A DNA stretch of 64,000 nucleotides. It comes from Diplocloster modestus. Its GTDB lineage: Bacteria; Bacillota; Clostridia; Lachnospirales; Lachnospiraceae. The position numbers and the translations under genes are program-made. The notes beneath the pieces were generated by a model, which did not search any database, had not been told where the DNA came from, and worked only from the letters and a program-made list of their open reading frames with translations. The stretch covers positions 57,772 through 121,771 of the forward strand of contig NZ_JAHQCX010000017.1 in NCBI RefSeq assembly GCF_019042245.1. The letters are read 5' to 3'. Shown piece after piece: positions 1-7,502 of the stretch; positions within the stretch are counted from its first letter, which is position 1, and each line of letters begins with the position of its first letter.

Positions 1-37
1 TTTTTGCTTTTCCGTCCTGTTTCAGTAATCGGTACAT
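1..37 (-). CDS. tgt: Partial CDS, N-terminus of probable queuine tRNA-ribosyltransferase
   Basis: Only the first 12 codons are in the window, reading MYRLLKQDGKAK from an ATG at 37, with GGAG about 6-9 nt upstream. This N-terminus resembles that of clostridial Tgt enzymes, which exchange guanine 34 in GU(N) tRNAs for a queuine precursor. The call rests on a dozen residues and the good ribosome binding site, so another protein is possible. The gene continues beyond the left edge. Confidence 0.5.
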   Translation of the reverse strand, partial: MYRLLKQDGKAK

Positions 38-72
38 TTTATTCTCCATAATTTATAAGTAGTAGTGTTGTC

Positions 73-87
73 CTAACATTCTGTTAG
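73..87. repeat. Small inverted repeat in the leader upstream of tgt
   Basis: CTAACA-TTC-TGTTAG is a perfect 6-bp inverted repeat with a 3-nt spacer, 36-50 nt upstream of the partial gene's ATG. It could be an operator or a small leader hairpin. Nothing else is recognised in the 157 bases between the two genes. Confidence 0.3.
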
Positions 88-194
88 AGTGTATCATATA
101 CCTGGATAAGATTCAATAGAGAGGGGAGCGGCTTCTGCGGCAGGTGAAATCACGGTATAAGTGCTGGATATACAAGCCGGACCGGGTTCTGTGT

Positions 195-1838
195 TTAAGT
201 TTGATCTGGTTCCTCTTTGGAAAAACGGCAGGTAAGCAGATAGACGAGATCATAGGTGCGCAGTGTTTCTTCATCTGTGGGATCTATGGAGATCACTTCC
301 AAACGGTTGTCTGCGTCCATGATCAGCTGGGCCAGAATGATCGGCCGGCCTTCTTCTATGGAAGTTTCTTTTTCTGCCGGCAGATCCCCCAGACATCCAT
401 AGGCGGCCCCTATAAATTGGGGTTCCTGCGGCAGCCTTACACTCCACTTTGTCGTAACCTCTGATTCCGGATTCAAACGCTTGCGAATGAATCCTTCCGG
501 TATCTGCCGGATGCCGGCGCGCCAGCCGATCTCCTGATTTTCCCGAAAGATCGCGTCGGAGTCAAAGGCTGCTGTAAGCTCCCCTTTTTTCTCGCTTAAG
601 GGCAGTGTCTGCTGTCCCAGTATGTCCTGTAACTCCCCTTTTTCCCACATCTCCAGCTGCAGCGTTACTCTCCGGTATGACCCATCGGTTTCATAGGAAT
701 ATTTGGCGGCAGTGCCGCTTATTTCCCTGTTGGTGATTTCATTTTCTTCCTCCTGCGTCAGGTCGAGCCTTGTCAAAAGATCCCGCCCGGCTCCCGGCTG
801 CTGCAGTTTGAACAGGCCGCCTGCCAGAAGCAGGAGGAGCGCTGCCGCAAGAGCTGCTGCCACCGCTGTGCCAAGCCGTTTTTTCCGGCTGTTCATCACA
901 TTTTTCAGACGCCCTTCGAGTGATTTCCTGTTTTCTGAAAATCCGGTGGAGAACGCTCCGCCCGGCTGTCTTGCACAAGAGACCGCGGAAAGGAGAACCA
1001 GCGCATAGGCTTTTTTCCCGGAGAGGCCGGAATCTTTTATAACCAATTCGTCGCAGCGGCACTCCATATCTTTGTACGCCTCCCGGCGCATCAGATACAC
1101 AAGGGGATGAAACCAGTAGAGAGCGTTCACGATCAGGAACAGCAGCTTATACCACAGATCATGCTGCCTGATATGATACAATTCGTGTTTTAGCAGATAG
1201 CGCAGCTCCTGTTCTTCCATCTTCCGCTGCGGCAGGCAGATCCTGTGCCGTATATATCCAAAGGCGCAGGGAAGGCTCATTTCGCTGCTCCACATCAACT
1301 CGATCCGGCCTGGATTTAAGCCCAGCTGTTCACACAGTATTAAAAAGGTGTTCCGGGTCACGGGGTCGGTGACCTCTGCCGCACTCCTCTTTAATTTTTC
1401 TGCGAACAAAAGATACCCGGTCAGGTAGGACAGGAGAAAACCGATGGCTGTCAGCGCCCATATCCACATCAGAACCGTAAGAATATTGGAGTCACCTGCC
1501 GATGCCGCGTCTTTCCCCGGTTTGCCGGCTGATGATTTCGCTTCTTTTTCTGCGTCCTGATGCAGTTTGTTACCGCCTCCCTGTATGACCTGGCCCGCCG
1601 GTTCATTTTCAGCGACTGACGTGGCTGCCCGCATTTCTCCATCCGGAATCTGCACGTGAAATACCGCCTCCGGAAATGGAACCGGAATCAGCAGGCGGAC
1701 AGCCAGCATGAACCAGATTCCTTTTTTCCAGCTCATGCGGATTCGCTGGTTCAGGAATCTGGAAAACAGCAGCAGCGGCAGAAGGAGTACCCCGGTGGTG
1801 ACAGACACGGCCGCCATGTTCAGAATAAACTCAGTCAT
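195..1838 (-). CDS. BlaR1/MecR1-type M56 family sensor metalloprotease
   Basis: A 547-residue membrane protein with hydrophobic helices near residues 9-24, 41-56, 119-144 and in the region after 225, a zinc-protease motif HELYH at 218-222, and a further hydrophobic segment near 330-350 before an extracytoplasmic C-terminal domain. M56 proteases transmit an outside signal, classically a beta-lactam, and lead to cleavage or inactivation of a BlaI-type repressor. The C-terminal part shows no penicillin-binding SxxK/KTG set, so the ligand need not be a beta-lactam. The ATG at 1838 overlaps the stop of the BlaI gene (ATGACTGA) and is preceded by AGGGGG; the in-frame ATG at 1865 has no such site. 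It is co-transcribed with, and probably coupled to, the repressor gene. Confidence 0.85.
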   Translation of the reverse strand: MTEFILNMAAVSVTTGVLLLPLLLFSRFLNQRIRMSWKKGIWFMLAVRLLIPVPFPEAVFHVQIPDGEMRAATSVAENEPAGQVIQGGGNKLHQDAEKEAKSSAGKPGKDAASAGDSNILTVLMWIWALTAIGFLLSYLTGYLLFAEKLKRSAAEVTDPVTRNTFLILCEQLGLNPGRIELMWSSEMSLPCAFGYIRHRICLPQRKMEEQELRYLLKHELYHIRQHDLWYKLLFLIVNALYWFHPLVYLMRREAYKDMECRCDELVIKDSGLSGKKAYALVLLSAVSCARQPGGAFSTGFSENRKSLEGRLKNVMNSRKKRLGTAVAAALAAALLLLLAGGLFKLQQPGAGRDLLTRLDLTQEEENEITNREISGTAAKYSYETDGSYRRVTLQLEMWEKGELQDILGQQTLPLSEKKGELTAAFDSDAIFRENQEIGWRAGIRQIPEGFIRKRLNPESEVTTKWSVRLPQEPQFIGAAYGCLGDLPAEKETSIEEGRPIILAQLIMDADNRLEVISIDPTDEETLRTYDLVYLLTCRFSKEEPDQT

Positions 1839-2250
1839 GGATATCCCCCTCTCCCGCCAGCTCATCGATCATCTTTTTTAGTTCCAGCAGATCTTCTTTT
1901 TGTATCGCTTTGCCATTATATAAGGAAGCTACCATATCCGGAAAGGAATTTCGGTACAGCTTTTTCAGCATAGTCTTCCCCTCCGCCGCCTTATACGATT
2001 CTTCTGATACAGCCGGGCGGTAATAATTATTGCGCCCGTGTTTTTCACAGATCAGAAACCCTTTTTGTGTCAGCCGGGACAATACAGTCATCAGCGTGGG
2101 AAGCGCCCAGTCCCGGCCCGTCTGCTCAGAAAGGATATAGCTTGCGCTTACCGGTTCCTCACATTTCCACACGACCTGCATAATCTCCAGCTCCGCTTCC
2201 GGCAGATGCTTCCCGCATAACCGATTATACTCCGACTCTCCTGTTCTCAT
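1831..2250 (-). CDS. BlaI/MecI/CopY family transcriptional repressor
   Basis: A 139-residue protein with the BlaI winged helix: LPEAELEIMQVVW near the N-terminus, then the recognition region PTLMTVLSRLTQKG and the wing GRNNYYRPAVS. BlaI repressors bind TACAnnTGTA-like dyads as dimers and are inactivated through their partner M56 protease. The start at 2250 (MRTGESEYN) follows a GGGAGG ribosome binding site; the longer open frame back to 2316 would run through the promoter and operator. It is the first gene of a two-gene operon with the M56 sensor, and the operators at 2281-2325 indicate autoregulation. No beta-lactamase gene lies nearby, so the other targets are unknown. Confidence 0.9.
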   Translation of the reverse strand: MRTGESEYNRLCGKHLPEAELEIMQVVWKCEEPVSASYILSEQTGRDWALPTLMTVLSRLTQKGFLICEKHGRNNYYRPAVSEESYKAAEGKTMLKKLYRNSFPDMVASLYNGKAIQKEDLLELKKMIDELAGEGDIHD

Positions 2251-2280
2251 TTGATACAGTCCTCCCTTTATCGGCAAAAT

Positions 2281-2336
2281 ATTATACACTTGTATAATCA
2301 CAATTATATTATACAAGTGTGTAATATTGCTGTCAA
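2281..2336 (-). promoter_or_regulatory. blaI promoter with two BlaI-type operators
   Basis: Minus strand: TTGACA at 2336-2331, a 17-bp spacer and TATAAT at 2313-2308. Two dyads overlap it: ATTATACACTTGTATAAT at 2281-2298 (perfect 7-bp arms, 4-bp spacer) and a close copy at 2308-2325 that covers the -10 and part of the spacer. Centres are 27 bp apart. Both resemble the TACAnnTGTA BlaI/CopY consensus. Confidence 0.8.
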
Positions 2337-2370
2337 TGCCTGTTTAGGAATATTAATCAAAACTGCCGGG

Positions 2371-2615
2371 AGGGGACTGGCATCTTTCGGTAGTAAAGTG
2401 AAACCTTCCAGCAACTACGTGGAGAAAGGGGCCTGTCCCCGGATGTTGACTCGAATAGACCCGAATCCGGGGAAACAGACGTTTTTTTCTTCGCATAAGC
2501 CGGCATCCCGGGACAGGTATTTTTTCTTCGAATAAGCCGGCATCCGGGGACAGGCCCCTTTCTCCACGCAGCCGCCATAAGGTTTCACTTTACTGCCGAA
2601 AGATGCCAGTCCCCT
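2371..2615. repeat. Composite intergenic inverted repeat, family A
   Basis: The left arm 2371-2447 begins AGGGGACTGGCATCTTTCGG and ends near CCTGTCCCCGGATG; the right arm 2541-2615 is its approximate reverse complement. Each arm corresponds to one copy of the unit also found at 5172-5247 and 53487-53557, so this is a head-to-head pair. It fills the space between the divergent blaI and P-type ATPase genes. A short open frame inside is not considered a gene. Confidence 0.8.
2483..2554. repeat. 35-bp direct repeat inside the composite element
   Basis: Two 35-bp units, 2483-2517 and 2520-2554, each run from a T6 tract through CTTCG and CCGGCAT to GGGACAGG and differ at about two positions. The second unit runs into the right arm of the surrounding inverted repeat, suggesting a local duplication of the arm's inner end. 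Confidence 0.75.
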
Positions 2616-2661
2616 CTTGTAATATTTAGAATATTATAAGAGAAAATTTATATTTTTTTAA

Positions 2662-2689
2662 ATGACAATATGAGAAATAGCGTTATAAT
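2662..2689 (+). promoter_or_regulatory. Probable promoter of the P-type ATPase gene
   Basis: ATGACA at 2662-2667, a 16-bp spacer and TATAAT at 2684-2689, 50 bp before the chosen ATG at 2739. It lies inside the 5' extension of the open frame, which supports the downstream start. Confidence 0.5.
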
Positions 2690-2738
2690 AGATAACATAG
2701 AATATATTGGAACAATACGAAAAATGGAGATTATCCGA

Positions 2739-5141
2739 ATGAATGCACAACTCGAAAAAGGGATTGATATCCGCGGCGGCCTGACCTCTGAGGAGGTCGA
2801 ACAGCGGCTGAATGACGGCCGGTTTAATTATCAGGAGGATGCCAACGCAAAGAGTATCAAACAGATCATAAGAGACAACCTCCTGACGTTTTTCAACTTA
2901 ATCAATGCGGTCTTAGCCGGCCTGATTATATTCGTCGTTTCCTTTAAGAATCTGTTCTTTCTGGGAATCGTGATTTGCAACACCGCGATCGGGATATTCC
3001 AGGAAATCCGTGCGAAAAAAACCCTGGACAAACTATCCCTGATCACCGCCTCCAAAGTGACCGTCCGCAGAAATCACAAATCCGAGAAGATTTCCGTCGA
3101 TGACGTGGTGCTGGACGATATCATGCTGCTCACTACCGGCAATCAGATCTGCGCCGACTCTGTGGTCCGCCAGGGAACCCTTGAGGTGAATGAATCCCTG
3201 ATCAGCGGGGAATCCGATATCATTGTGAAGCGTCCGGGAGACCATCTGTTTTCCGGCAGCTTTGTGGTATCCGGCCAGGCGGCTGTCCAGGTGGAGCATG
3301 TGGGGGAAGATAATTTTGCTTTTAAAATCATGTCCGAAGCCCGTAAATTAAAAAAACACTCCTCCGAGCTGCAGCGTTCCATCAATATTATCCTGAAGAT
3401 CATCAGTATTCTGATCGTCCCGCTGGGCGCCGGTTTGTTTGCCAGCCAGTATTTCATCAGCGAAGCCGCCTTTGCCGACTCCGTCGTCAATATGGTGGCG
3501 GCCGTTCTGGGTATGATACCGGAGGGCTTGGTGCTGCTGACCAGTATCGCGCTGGCCGTCGGTGTCATTCATCTGGGTAAACGCCAGGTCCTGGTACACG
3601 AGCTGTTCTGTATCGAGACATTGGCCCGGGTGGATGTTCTGTGTCTGGACAAAACCGGTACGCTGACCGAGGGTACCATGAAGGTGGAGGACTTGATTTT
3701 ACTTGAGGAGAATGTCCCCGCGGAAGAAATTATAGGAAATATCATGCACAGCCTTCAGGATGACAACGCCACCTTTATGGCGATGAAGGAACATTTCCCG
3801 GAATACCAGAACTATCGGGCTGTCCATACGATCCCGTTCTCTTCGGCCAGAAAGTACAGTGGTGTATCCTTTGAGGGAAAAGGAACCTATATCATGGGCG
3901 CTTATGAGTTTATGTTCCCCCAGGAAGATTCTTTCCTGCGCCAGAAAATAGATATGCACACATCCAAGGGAATCCGGGTCCTTGTACTGGCCCACAGTCC
4001 CGCTATGGCCGAAGGGACCGGTCTGCCGGAGCACTTAAAAGCCTGTGCTATCATCCTGTTAAGCGATGTCATCCGCAGCGATGCCAAAGAAACACTTCGC
4101 TATTTTGCCGAGCGCGATGTCCGGCTGATGGTCATCTCCGGGGATAATCCAGCCACCGTAGCCAATATAGCGAGAAAGGCAGGTCTTAATGGGGCCGATG
4201 CCTACGTAGATGCCACGAAACTGAAAACAAAAAAAGAGATTCAGGAAGCTGTTGAAAAATACCAGGTATTCGGACGGGTCACACCGGAGCAGAAAAAAGA
4301 AATCGTGCTTGCTCTGAAAAAGGCCAAACATACTGTTGCCATGACCGGCGACGGTGTCAACGACGTACTGGCGTTAAAGGAGGCCGACTGCAGTATCGCC
4401 ATGGCGGCCGGAAGCGATGCCGCCAAAAACTGTTCCAATCTGGTACTGCTGGATTCCAATTTCGGATCCATGCCCTATATCGTGCGGGAAGGCCGCCGTG
4501 TCATCAACAATATCCAGAGCGCTGCGTCCCTTTTTCTGGTCAAGACGATCTTTTCCCTGATCCTGACCATTATGTCTTTGCTGATCAGTGCCTCCTATCC
4601 TTTCATACCCATCCAGCTGTCGATTATCAGTATGTGGGCCGTCGGTATTCCCACCTTTGTGCTTTCATTGGAACCGAATTTTAACCGGGTCAGCGGAAGC
4701 TTTTTAAAGAACGTATTACAAAATGCGCTGACCGGTGCGCTGACCATCGTACTGGAGATTATCTGCATTACCGCATTTTGCCGGCTGTTTGAAACCTCTG
4801 TGTCCGTGCGTTCTACCATGTGTGTCCTCACCACCGGTATCACCAGCCTGTATATGATCCGAAAGGTATATCCGCTGGAATCGGTTCTTCGCAAGGTCAT
4901 CTATTATATGATGTTTTTCCTTTTCCTGGTAAGCCTGCTCCTGGTGCCGGATATGTTAAATATGGTGGACATTAAGTTCCGGGAGATCATCGTGGTTCTG
5001 GGGCTGGTGCTCTTTACTCCGCATATTATAGATACTATTTATGAGATTCTGAATTATGGGAAACGGGGATATCGGAAAATTGCTTCTTATTTCCGCAATC
5101 GGAAACGGCAGAACTCCGCTGCTCCTAAGGTTCTTCCGTAG
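2739..5141 (+). CDS. Cation-transporting P-type ATPase, CtpE-like
   Basis: An 800-residue integral membrane pump. Actuator motif SGES at about 156-159, phosphorylation motif DKTGTLTEG with Asp304, hinge motif GDGVND at about 537-542, and paired hydrophobic segments near the N-terminus, around 230-290, and six in the C-terminal quarter. The membrane motif MIPEGLVLLTS resembles the CtpE group, which includes a mycobacterial calcium importer; the cation cannot be fixed from sequence. No heavy-metal-binding CxxC domain is present. The start at 2739 has GGAGA 8 nt upstream; the open frame extends to 2670 but crosses the promoter. Transcribed alone, with a family-A repeat directly downstream. Confidence 0.85.
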   Translation: MNAQLEKGIDIRGGLTSEEVEQRLNDGRFNYQEDANAKSIKQIIRDNLLTFFNLINAVLAGLIIFVVSFKNLFFLGIVICNTAIGIFQEIRAKKTLDKLSLITASKVTVRRNHKSEKISVDDVVLDDIMLLTTGNQICADSVVRQGTLEVNESLISGESDIIVKRPGDHLFSGSFVVSGQAAVQVEHVGEDNFAFKIMSEARKLKKHSSELQRSINIILKIISILIVPLGAGLFASQYFISEAAFADSVVNMVAAVLGMIPEGLVLLTSIALAVGVIHLGKRQVLVHELFCIETLARVDVLCLDKTGTLTEGTMKVEDLILLEENVPAEEIIGNIMHSLQDDNATFMAMKEHFPEYQNYRAVHTIPFSSARKYSGVSFEGKGTYIMGAYEFMFPQEDSFLRQKIDMHTSKGIRVLVLAHSPAMAEGTGLPEHLKACAIILLSDVIRSDAKETLRYFAERDVRLMVISGDNPATVANIARKAGLNGADAYVDATKLKTKKEIQEAVEKYQVFGRVTPEQKKEIVLALKKAKHTVAMTGDGVNDVLALKEADCSIAMAAGSDAAKNCSNLVLLDSNFGSMPYIVREGRRVINNIQSAASLFLVKTIFSLILTIMSLLISASYPFIPIQLSIISMWAVGIPTFVLSLEPNFNRVSGSFLKNVLQNALTGALTIVLEIICITAFCRLFETSVSVRSTMCVLTTGITSLYMIRKVYPLESVLRKVIYYMMFFLFLVSLLLVPDMLNMVDIKFREIIVVLGLVLFTPHIIDTIYEILNYGKRGYRKIASYFRNRKRQNSAAPKVLP

Positions 5142-5171
5142 TTGTTTGCGGAAGGCTGCAAAGATATCGGT

Positions 5172-5247
5172 GGAGGGGGACTGGCACCTTTCGGCAGTAA
5201 AGACAGGCTTTCGGGCAGCTGCGTGGAGAAAGGGGCCTGTCCCCTCC
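5172..5247 (+). repeat. Palindromic repeat, family A, single copy
   Basis: Starts GGAGGGGGACTGGCACCTTT and ends AAAGGGGCCTGTCCCCTCC; the ends are imperfect reverse complements, so the unit folds into one long hairpin. It lies 30 bp after the ATPase stop codon and matches the arms at 2371-2615 and the copy at 53487-53557. Confidence 0.75.
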
Positions 5248-5259
5248 CATAATTAACCG

Positions 5260-5286
5260 TGAAAGGCACCTTTCCAGTGTTTTTTA
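5260..5286 (+). terminator. Probable terminator after the P-type ATPase
   Basis: The stem GAAAGG-CA-CCTTTC is followed by a run of six T. The -35 of the next promoter starts immediately after. Confidence 0.45.
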
Positions 5287-5315
5287 TTGACAGCTGGAAT
5301 CGGAAAGTGTACGAT
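5287..5315 (+). promoter_or_regulatory. Probable promoter of the cupin gene
   Basis: TTGACA at 5287-5292, a 17-bp spacer and TACGAT at 5310-5315. An inverted repeat AAGTGTA...TACACTT (5305-5326) overlaps the -10 and shares a half-site with the BlaI operators at 2281. Confidence 0.45.
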
Positions 5316-5422
5316 ATTATACACTTAGGGATTATTATGAGCCCGCACACATGTGGGAATTGAAAATAATAAGCGGCGCTTTTTTGGTCGCGGTTCGTTT
5401 TGATTGAGCAGGGGGAAAATAC

Positions 5423-5761
5423 ATGATTAGGAGAGAAGAAGGCAGACGCGTTTCGAATCGTTTTGGAGGGAAAGGCGAGATCGAATTGTATCCGGTGTTA
5501 AATGAGGAGGATTTGATGGGGAAGGGCGAGGTTATGCTGCGCATGGTACTGCCGCCCGGGTCGTCTATCGGTTATCACCAGCATTTAGGGAACTTCGAGG
5601 TTTATTATGTTCTCTCCGGAGAAGGGATCTTTCAAGATCAGAAGGAGGAGAAGTCCATTCGGGCTGGGGAAGCCGGACTGATCCGGCCTGGCCAGTATCA
5701 TGGACTTATGAATACCGGAAGCCAGGACATGGTACTGGTTGCTGTCGTCCTCTATGCATAG
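5423..5761 (+). CDS. Small cupin-domain protein
   Basis: A 112-residue single-domain cupin. The first metal motif is GYHQHLGNFEVYYVLSGEG at about residues 51-69 and the second is RPGQYHGLMNTG at about 93-104, so the His/Glu metal ligands appear present. Proteins of this size are usually cytoplasmic metal-dependent isomerases, dioxygenases or ligand sensors; no substrate can be read. The ATG has GGGGG 6-8 nt upstream. It is 98 bp before aroC on the same strand and may be read through into it, though no functional link is evident. Confidence 0.8.
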   Translation: MIRREEGRRVSNRFGGKGEIELYPVLNEEDLMGKGEVMLRMVLPPGSSIGYHQHLGNFEVYYVLSGEGIFQDQKEEKSIRAGEAGLIRPGQYHGLMNTGSQDMVLVAVVLYA

Positions 5762-5858
5762 TTTTATTTTGTGGGATAAGACAGATCCGCTTGCGGAACT
5801 TTTTTGTCCGAACTCAGGTTTGAATAAATAATCAAATACGATAAGGAGTTGACTTCAA

Positions 5859-6959
5859 ATGTCCGGATCTACATATGGAACTGTATTTAAAATAGCTACC
5901 TGGGGCGAATCTCATGGTAATGGTATCGGCGTGGTGGTGGATGGCTGCCCGAGTGGTCTTGCGCTGACGGAAGAAGATATTCAGGTATATTTGGACCGGC
6001 GTAAACCGGGTACGTCCAAATTCGCTACACAGCGCAAGGAAGGGGATCTGGTGGAGATAATCTCCGGCGTTTTTGAGGGCCGTACCACCGGGACACCCAT
6101 CGCTATGCTGGTGCGTAATACGGATCAGCGTTCCAAGGATTACAGTGAAATCGCCAATTATTACCGGCCGGGCCACGCAGATCTGAATTTTGATGTAAAA
6201 TATGGTTTCCGGGATTACCGCGGCGGCGGACGTTCTTCCGGTAGGGAGACGATCGCCCGGGTGGCCGCAGGCGCTGTCGCATGTAAGCTTCTCCAGACGC
6301 TGGGGGTCACTTTAACCACTTATACGAAGTCCATCGGACCGGTGGATGCAAACCCCAAATGCTTTGATCCGGAAGAGATTTACCGTAACCCGTTCCATAT
6401 GCCTGATCCGGTCGCTGCCGGGGAGGCTGCCGCCTATCTGCAGGAATGTATGCATAATCAAAATTCATCCGGCGGCGTCATCGAATGTGTGATTCGGAAT
6501 TTTCCCCAGGGGGCCGGTGAACCCGTTTTTGAAAAACTGGATGCTAACCTGGCCAAAGCTATTATGTCCATTGGCGCCGTGAAAGGGTTTGAAATCGGGG
6601 ACGGCTTTGCCGCTGCCCGGGCTACCGGACTGGACAATAATGACCCCTACGGTATCGACGCTTCCGGTAATATCAGGAAAGCAACAAACCACGCCGGGGG
6701 AATTCTGGGGGGTATCAGCGACGGTTCCGATATTATTTTCCGGGCCGCGGTCAAACCAACACCATCAATCGCTGCCCCGCAGATGACGGTCAACCGCAGT
6801 CAGGAGTCTCAGGAAATCTGCATCAAGGGGCGTCACGATCCGGTTATCGTCCCCAGGGCCGTAGTGGTAGTGGAATCTATGGCAGCTGTTGCCCTGATCG
6901 ACATGTTGTTCCAGAGTATGACTTCCCGCCTGGATAAAATTACGGAATTTTTCAAATGA
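5859..6959 (+). CDS. aroC: Chorismate synthase
   Basis: A 366-residue enzyme converting 5-enolpyruvylshikimate-3-phosphate to chorismate with reduced FMN, the last shikimate pathway step. The N-terminus SGSTYGTVFKIATWGESHG and the signature GRSSGRETIARVAAGAV near residues 125-141 are characteristic, and length is typical. AAGGAG lies upstream of the ATG. The shikimate gene aroB is about 10 kb away on the other strand, so the pathway genes are dispersed. The gene ends at a convergent terminator shared with the next gene. Confidence 0.96.
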   Translation: MSGSTYGTVFKIATWGESHGNGIGVVVDGCPSGLALTEEDIQVYLDRRKPGTSKFATQRKEGDLVEIISGVFEGRTTGTPIAMLVRNTDQRSKDYSEIANYYRPGHADLNFDVKYGFRDYRGGGRSSGRETIARVAAGAVACKLLQTLGVTLTTYTKSIGPVDANPKCFDPEEIYRNPFHMPDPVAAGEAAAYLQECMHNQNSSGGVIECVIRNFPQGAGEPVFEKLDANLAKAIMSIGAVKGFEIGDGFAAARATGLDNNDPYGIDASGNIRKATNHAGGILGGISDGSDIIFRAAVKPTPSIAAPQMTVNRSQESQEICIKGRHDPVIVPRAVVVVESMAAVALIDMLFQSMTSRLDKITEFFK

Positions 6960-6988
6960 TATCCGGCTGAAGAACGGCTGAAAAAGGC

Positions 6989-7023
6989 AATTCCCGAAGG
7001 ATCAGGAATCCTCCGGGAATAAT
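6989..7023. terminator. Bidirectional terminator between aroC and a convergent gene
   Basis: ATTCCCGAAGGAT / ATCCTCCGGGAAT form a 13-bp stem with one mismatch and a short loop. T-rich tracts follow on both strands. The hairpin overlaps the stop codon of the minus-strand gene at 7002. Confidence 0.75.
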
Positions 7024-7352
7024 TGATTTTTCACATCCTGGATATAGGCGGATACGTCTTCTGCTTCTATCGTGTCAGAAAACGTGGAAACAATTCTCTG
7101 GCTGTCATACTGAAAAACAGAAGCCCCCGTCGTGTATAGTACGAGGAATCCCAGAAAAAGAACAACAGCAATGACACAGCGCACTTTGAAAAAGCTAACC
7201 TTTCCTTCTGTCTCCTGCTGTTCCTGCGTTCTTCCGTATCTGGGATGAATCAGGCCGGGATTGCGAAATGCAGATTCACCATGACTGGAAGACATGGTTG
7301 CTCTGGCTTCTGCCAACAGCTGCTGCCGGTATTCCATCGGGTTTTTGGGCAT
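7002..7352 (-). CDS. Small single-pass membrane protein of unknown function
   Basis: 116 residues, not recognised. A charged Gln/Glu-rich cytoplasmic N-terminal half (about 1-52) is followed by one hydrophobic helix VRCVIAVVLFLGFLVLYTTG at about 55-74 and a short acidic extracytoplasmic tail ending QLFPEDS. AGGAGG precedes the ATG, so it is very likely expressed. It is convergent with aroC and upstream of nothing obviously related. A possible role in the envelope is only inferred from topology. Confidence 0.65.
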   Translation of the reverse strand: MPKNPMEYRQQLLAEARATMSSSHGESAFRNPGLIHPRYGRTQEQQETEGKVSFFKVRCVIAVVLFLGFLVLYTTGASVFQYDSQRIVSTFSDTIEAEDVSAYIQDVKNQLFPEDS

Positions 7353-7438
7353 CTTATTTCCTCCTTATTCTCAGTCAGGACAGCGCATCCTGTACATTTG
7401 GAATAACTTATCCATCCTTTTGTATACTATATGTGAGA

Positions 7439-7476
7439 AATTTGAGGTTTATGCCGCAATTTGAGGTTTGTGCCGC
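7439..7476. repeat. Two tandem 19-bp repeats
   Basis: AATTTGAGGTTTATGCCGC at 7439-7457 is followed at once by a copy with one change at 7458-7476. They lie between the divided ends of two minus-strand genes, 27 bp from the hisIE stop. Function unknown. Confidence 0.6.
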
Positions 7477-7502
7477 CTGACCGGTATGATCTGTCTGCAT
7501 TT

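Noticed and set aside
144..464. Plus-strand open frame of 106 codons over the M56 gene
   Set aside because: It is an antisense shadow of the sensor gene with no ribosome binding site and an improbable composition.
2357..2578. 73-codon open frame inside the composite inverted repeat
   Set aside because: Lies entirely in repeat sequence, has no ribosome binding site and no family resemblance.
5305..5326. Inverted repeat AAGTGTA...TACACTT as a second BlaI operator
   Set aside because: Shares only a half-site with the operators at 2281-2325 and has the wrong spacer, so it is not called an operator.
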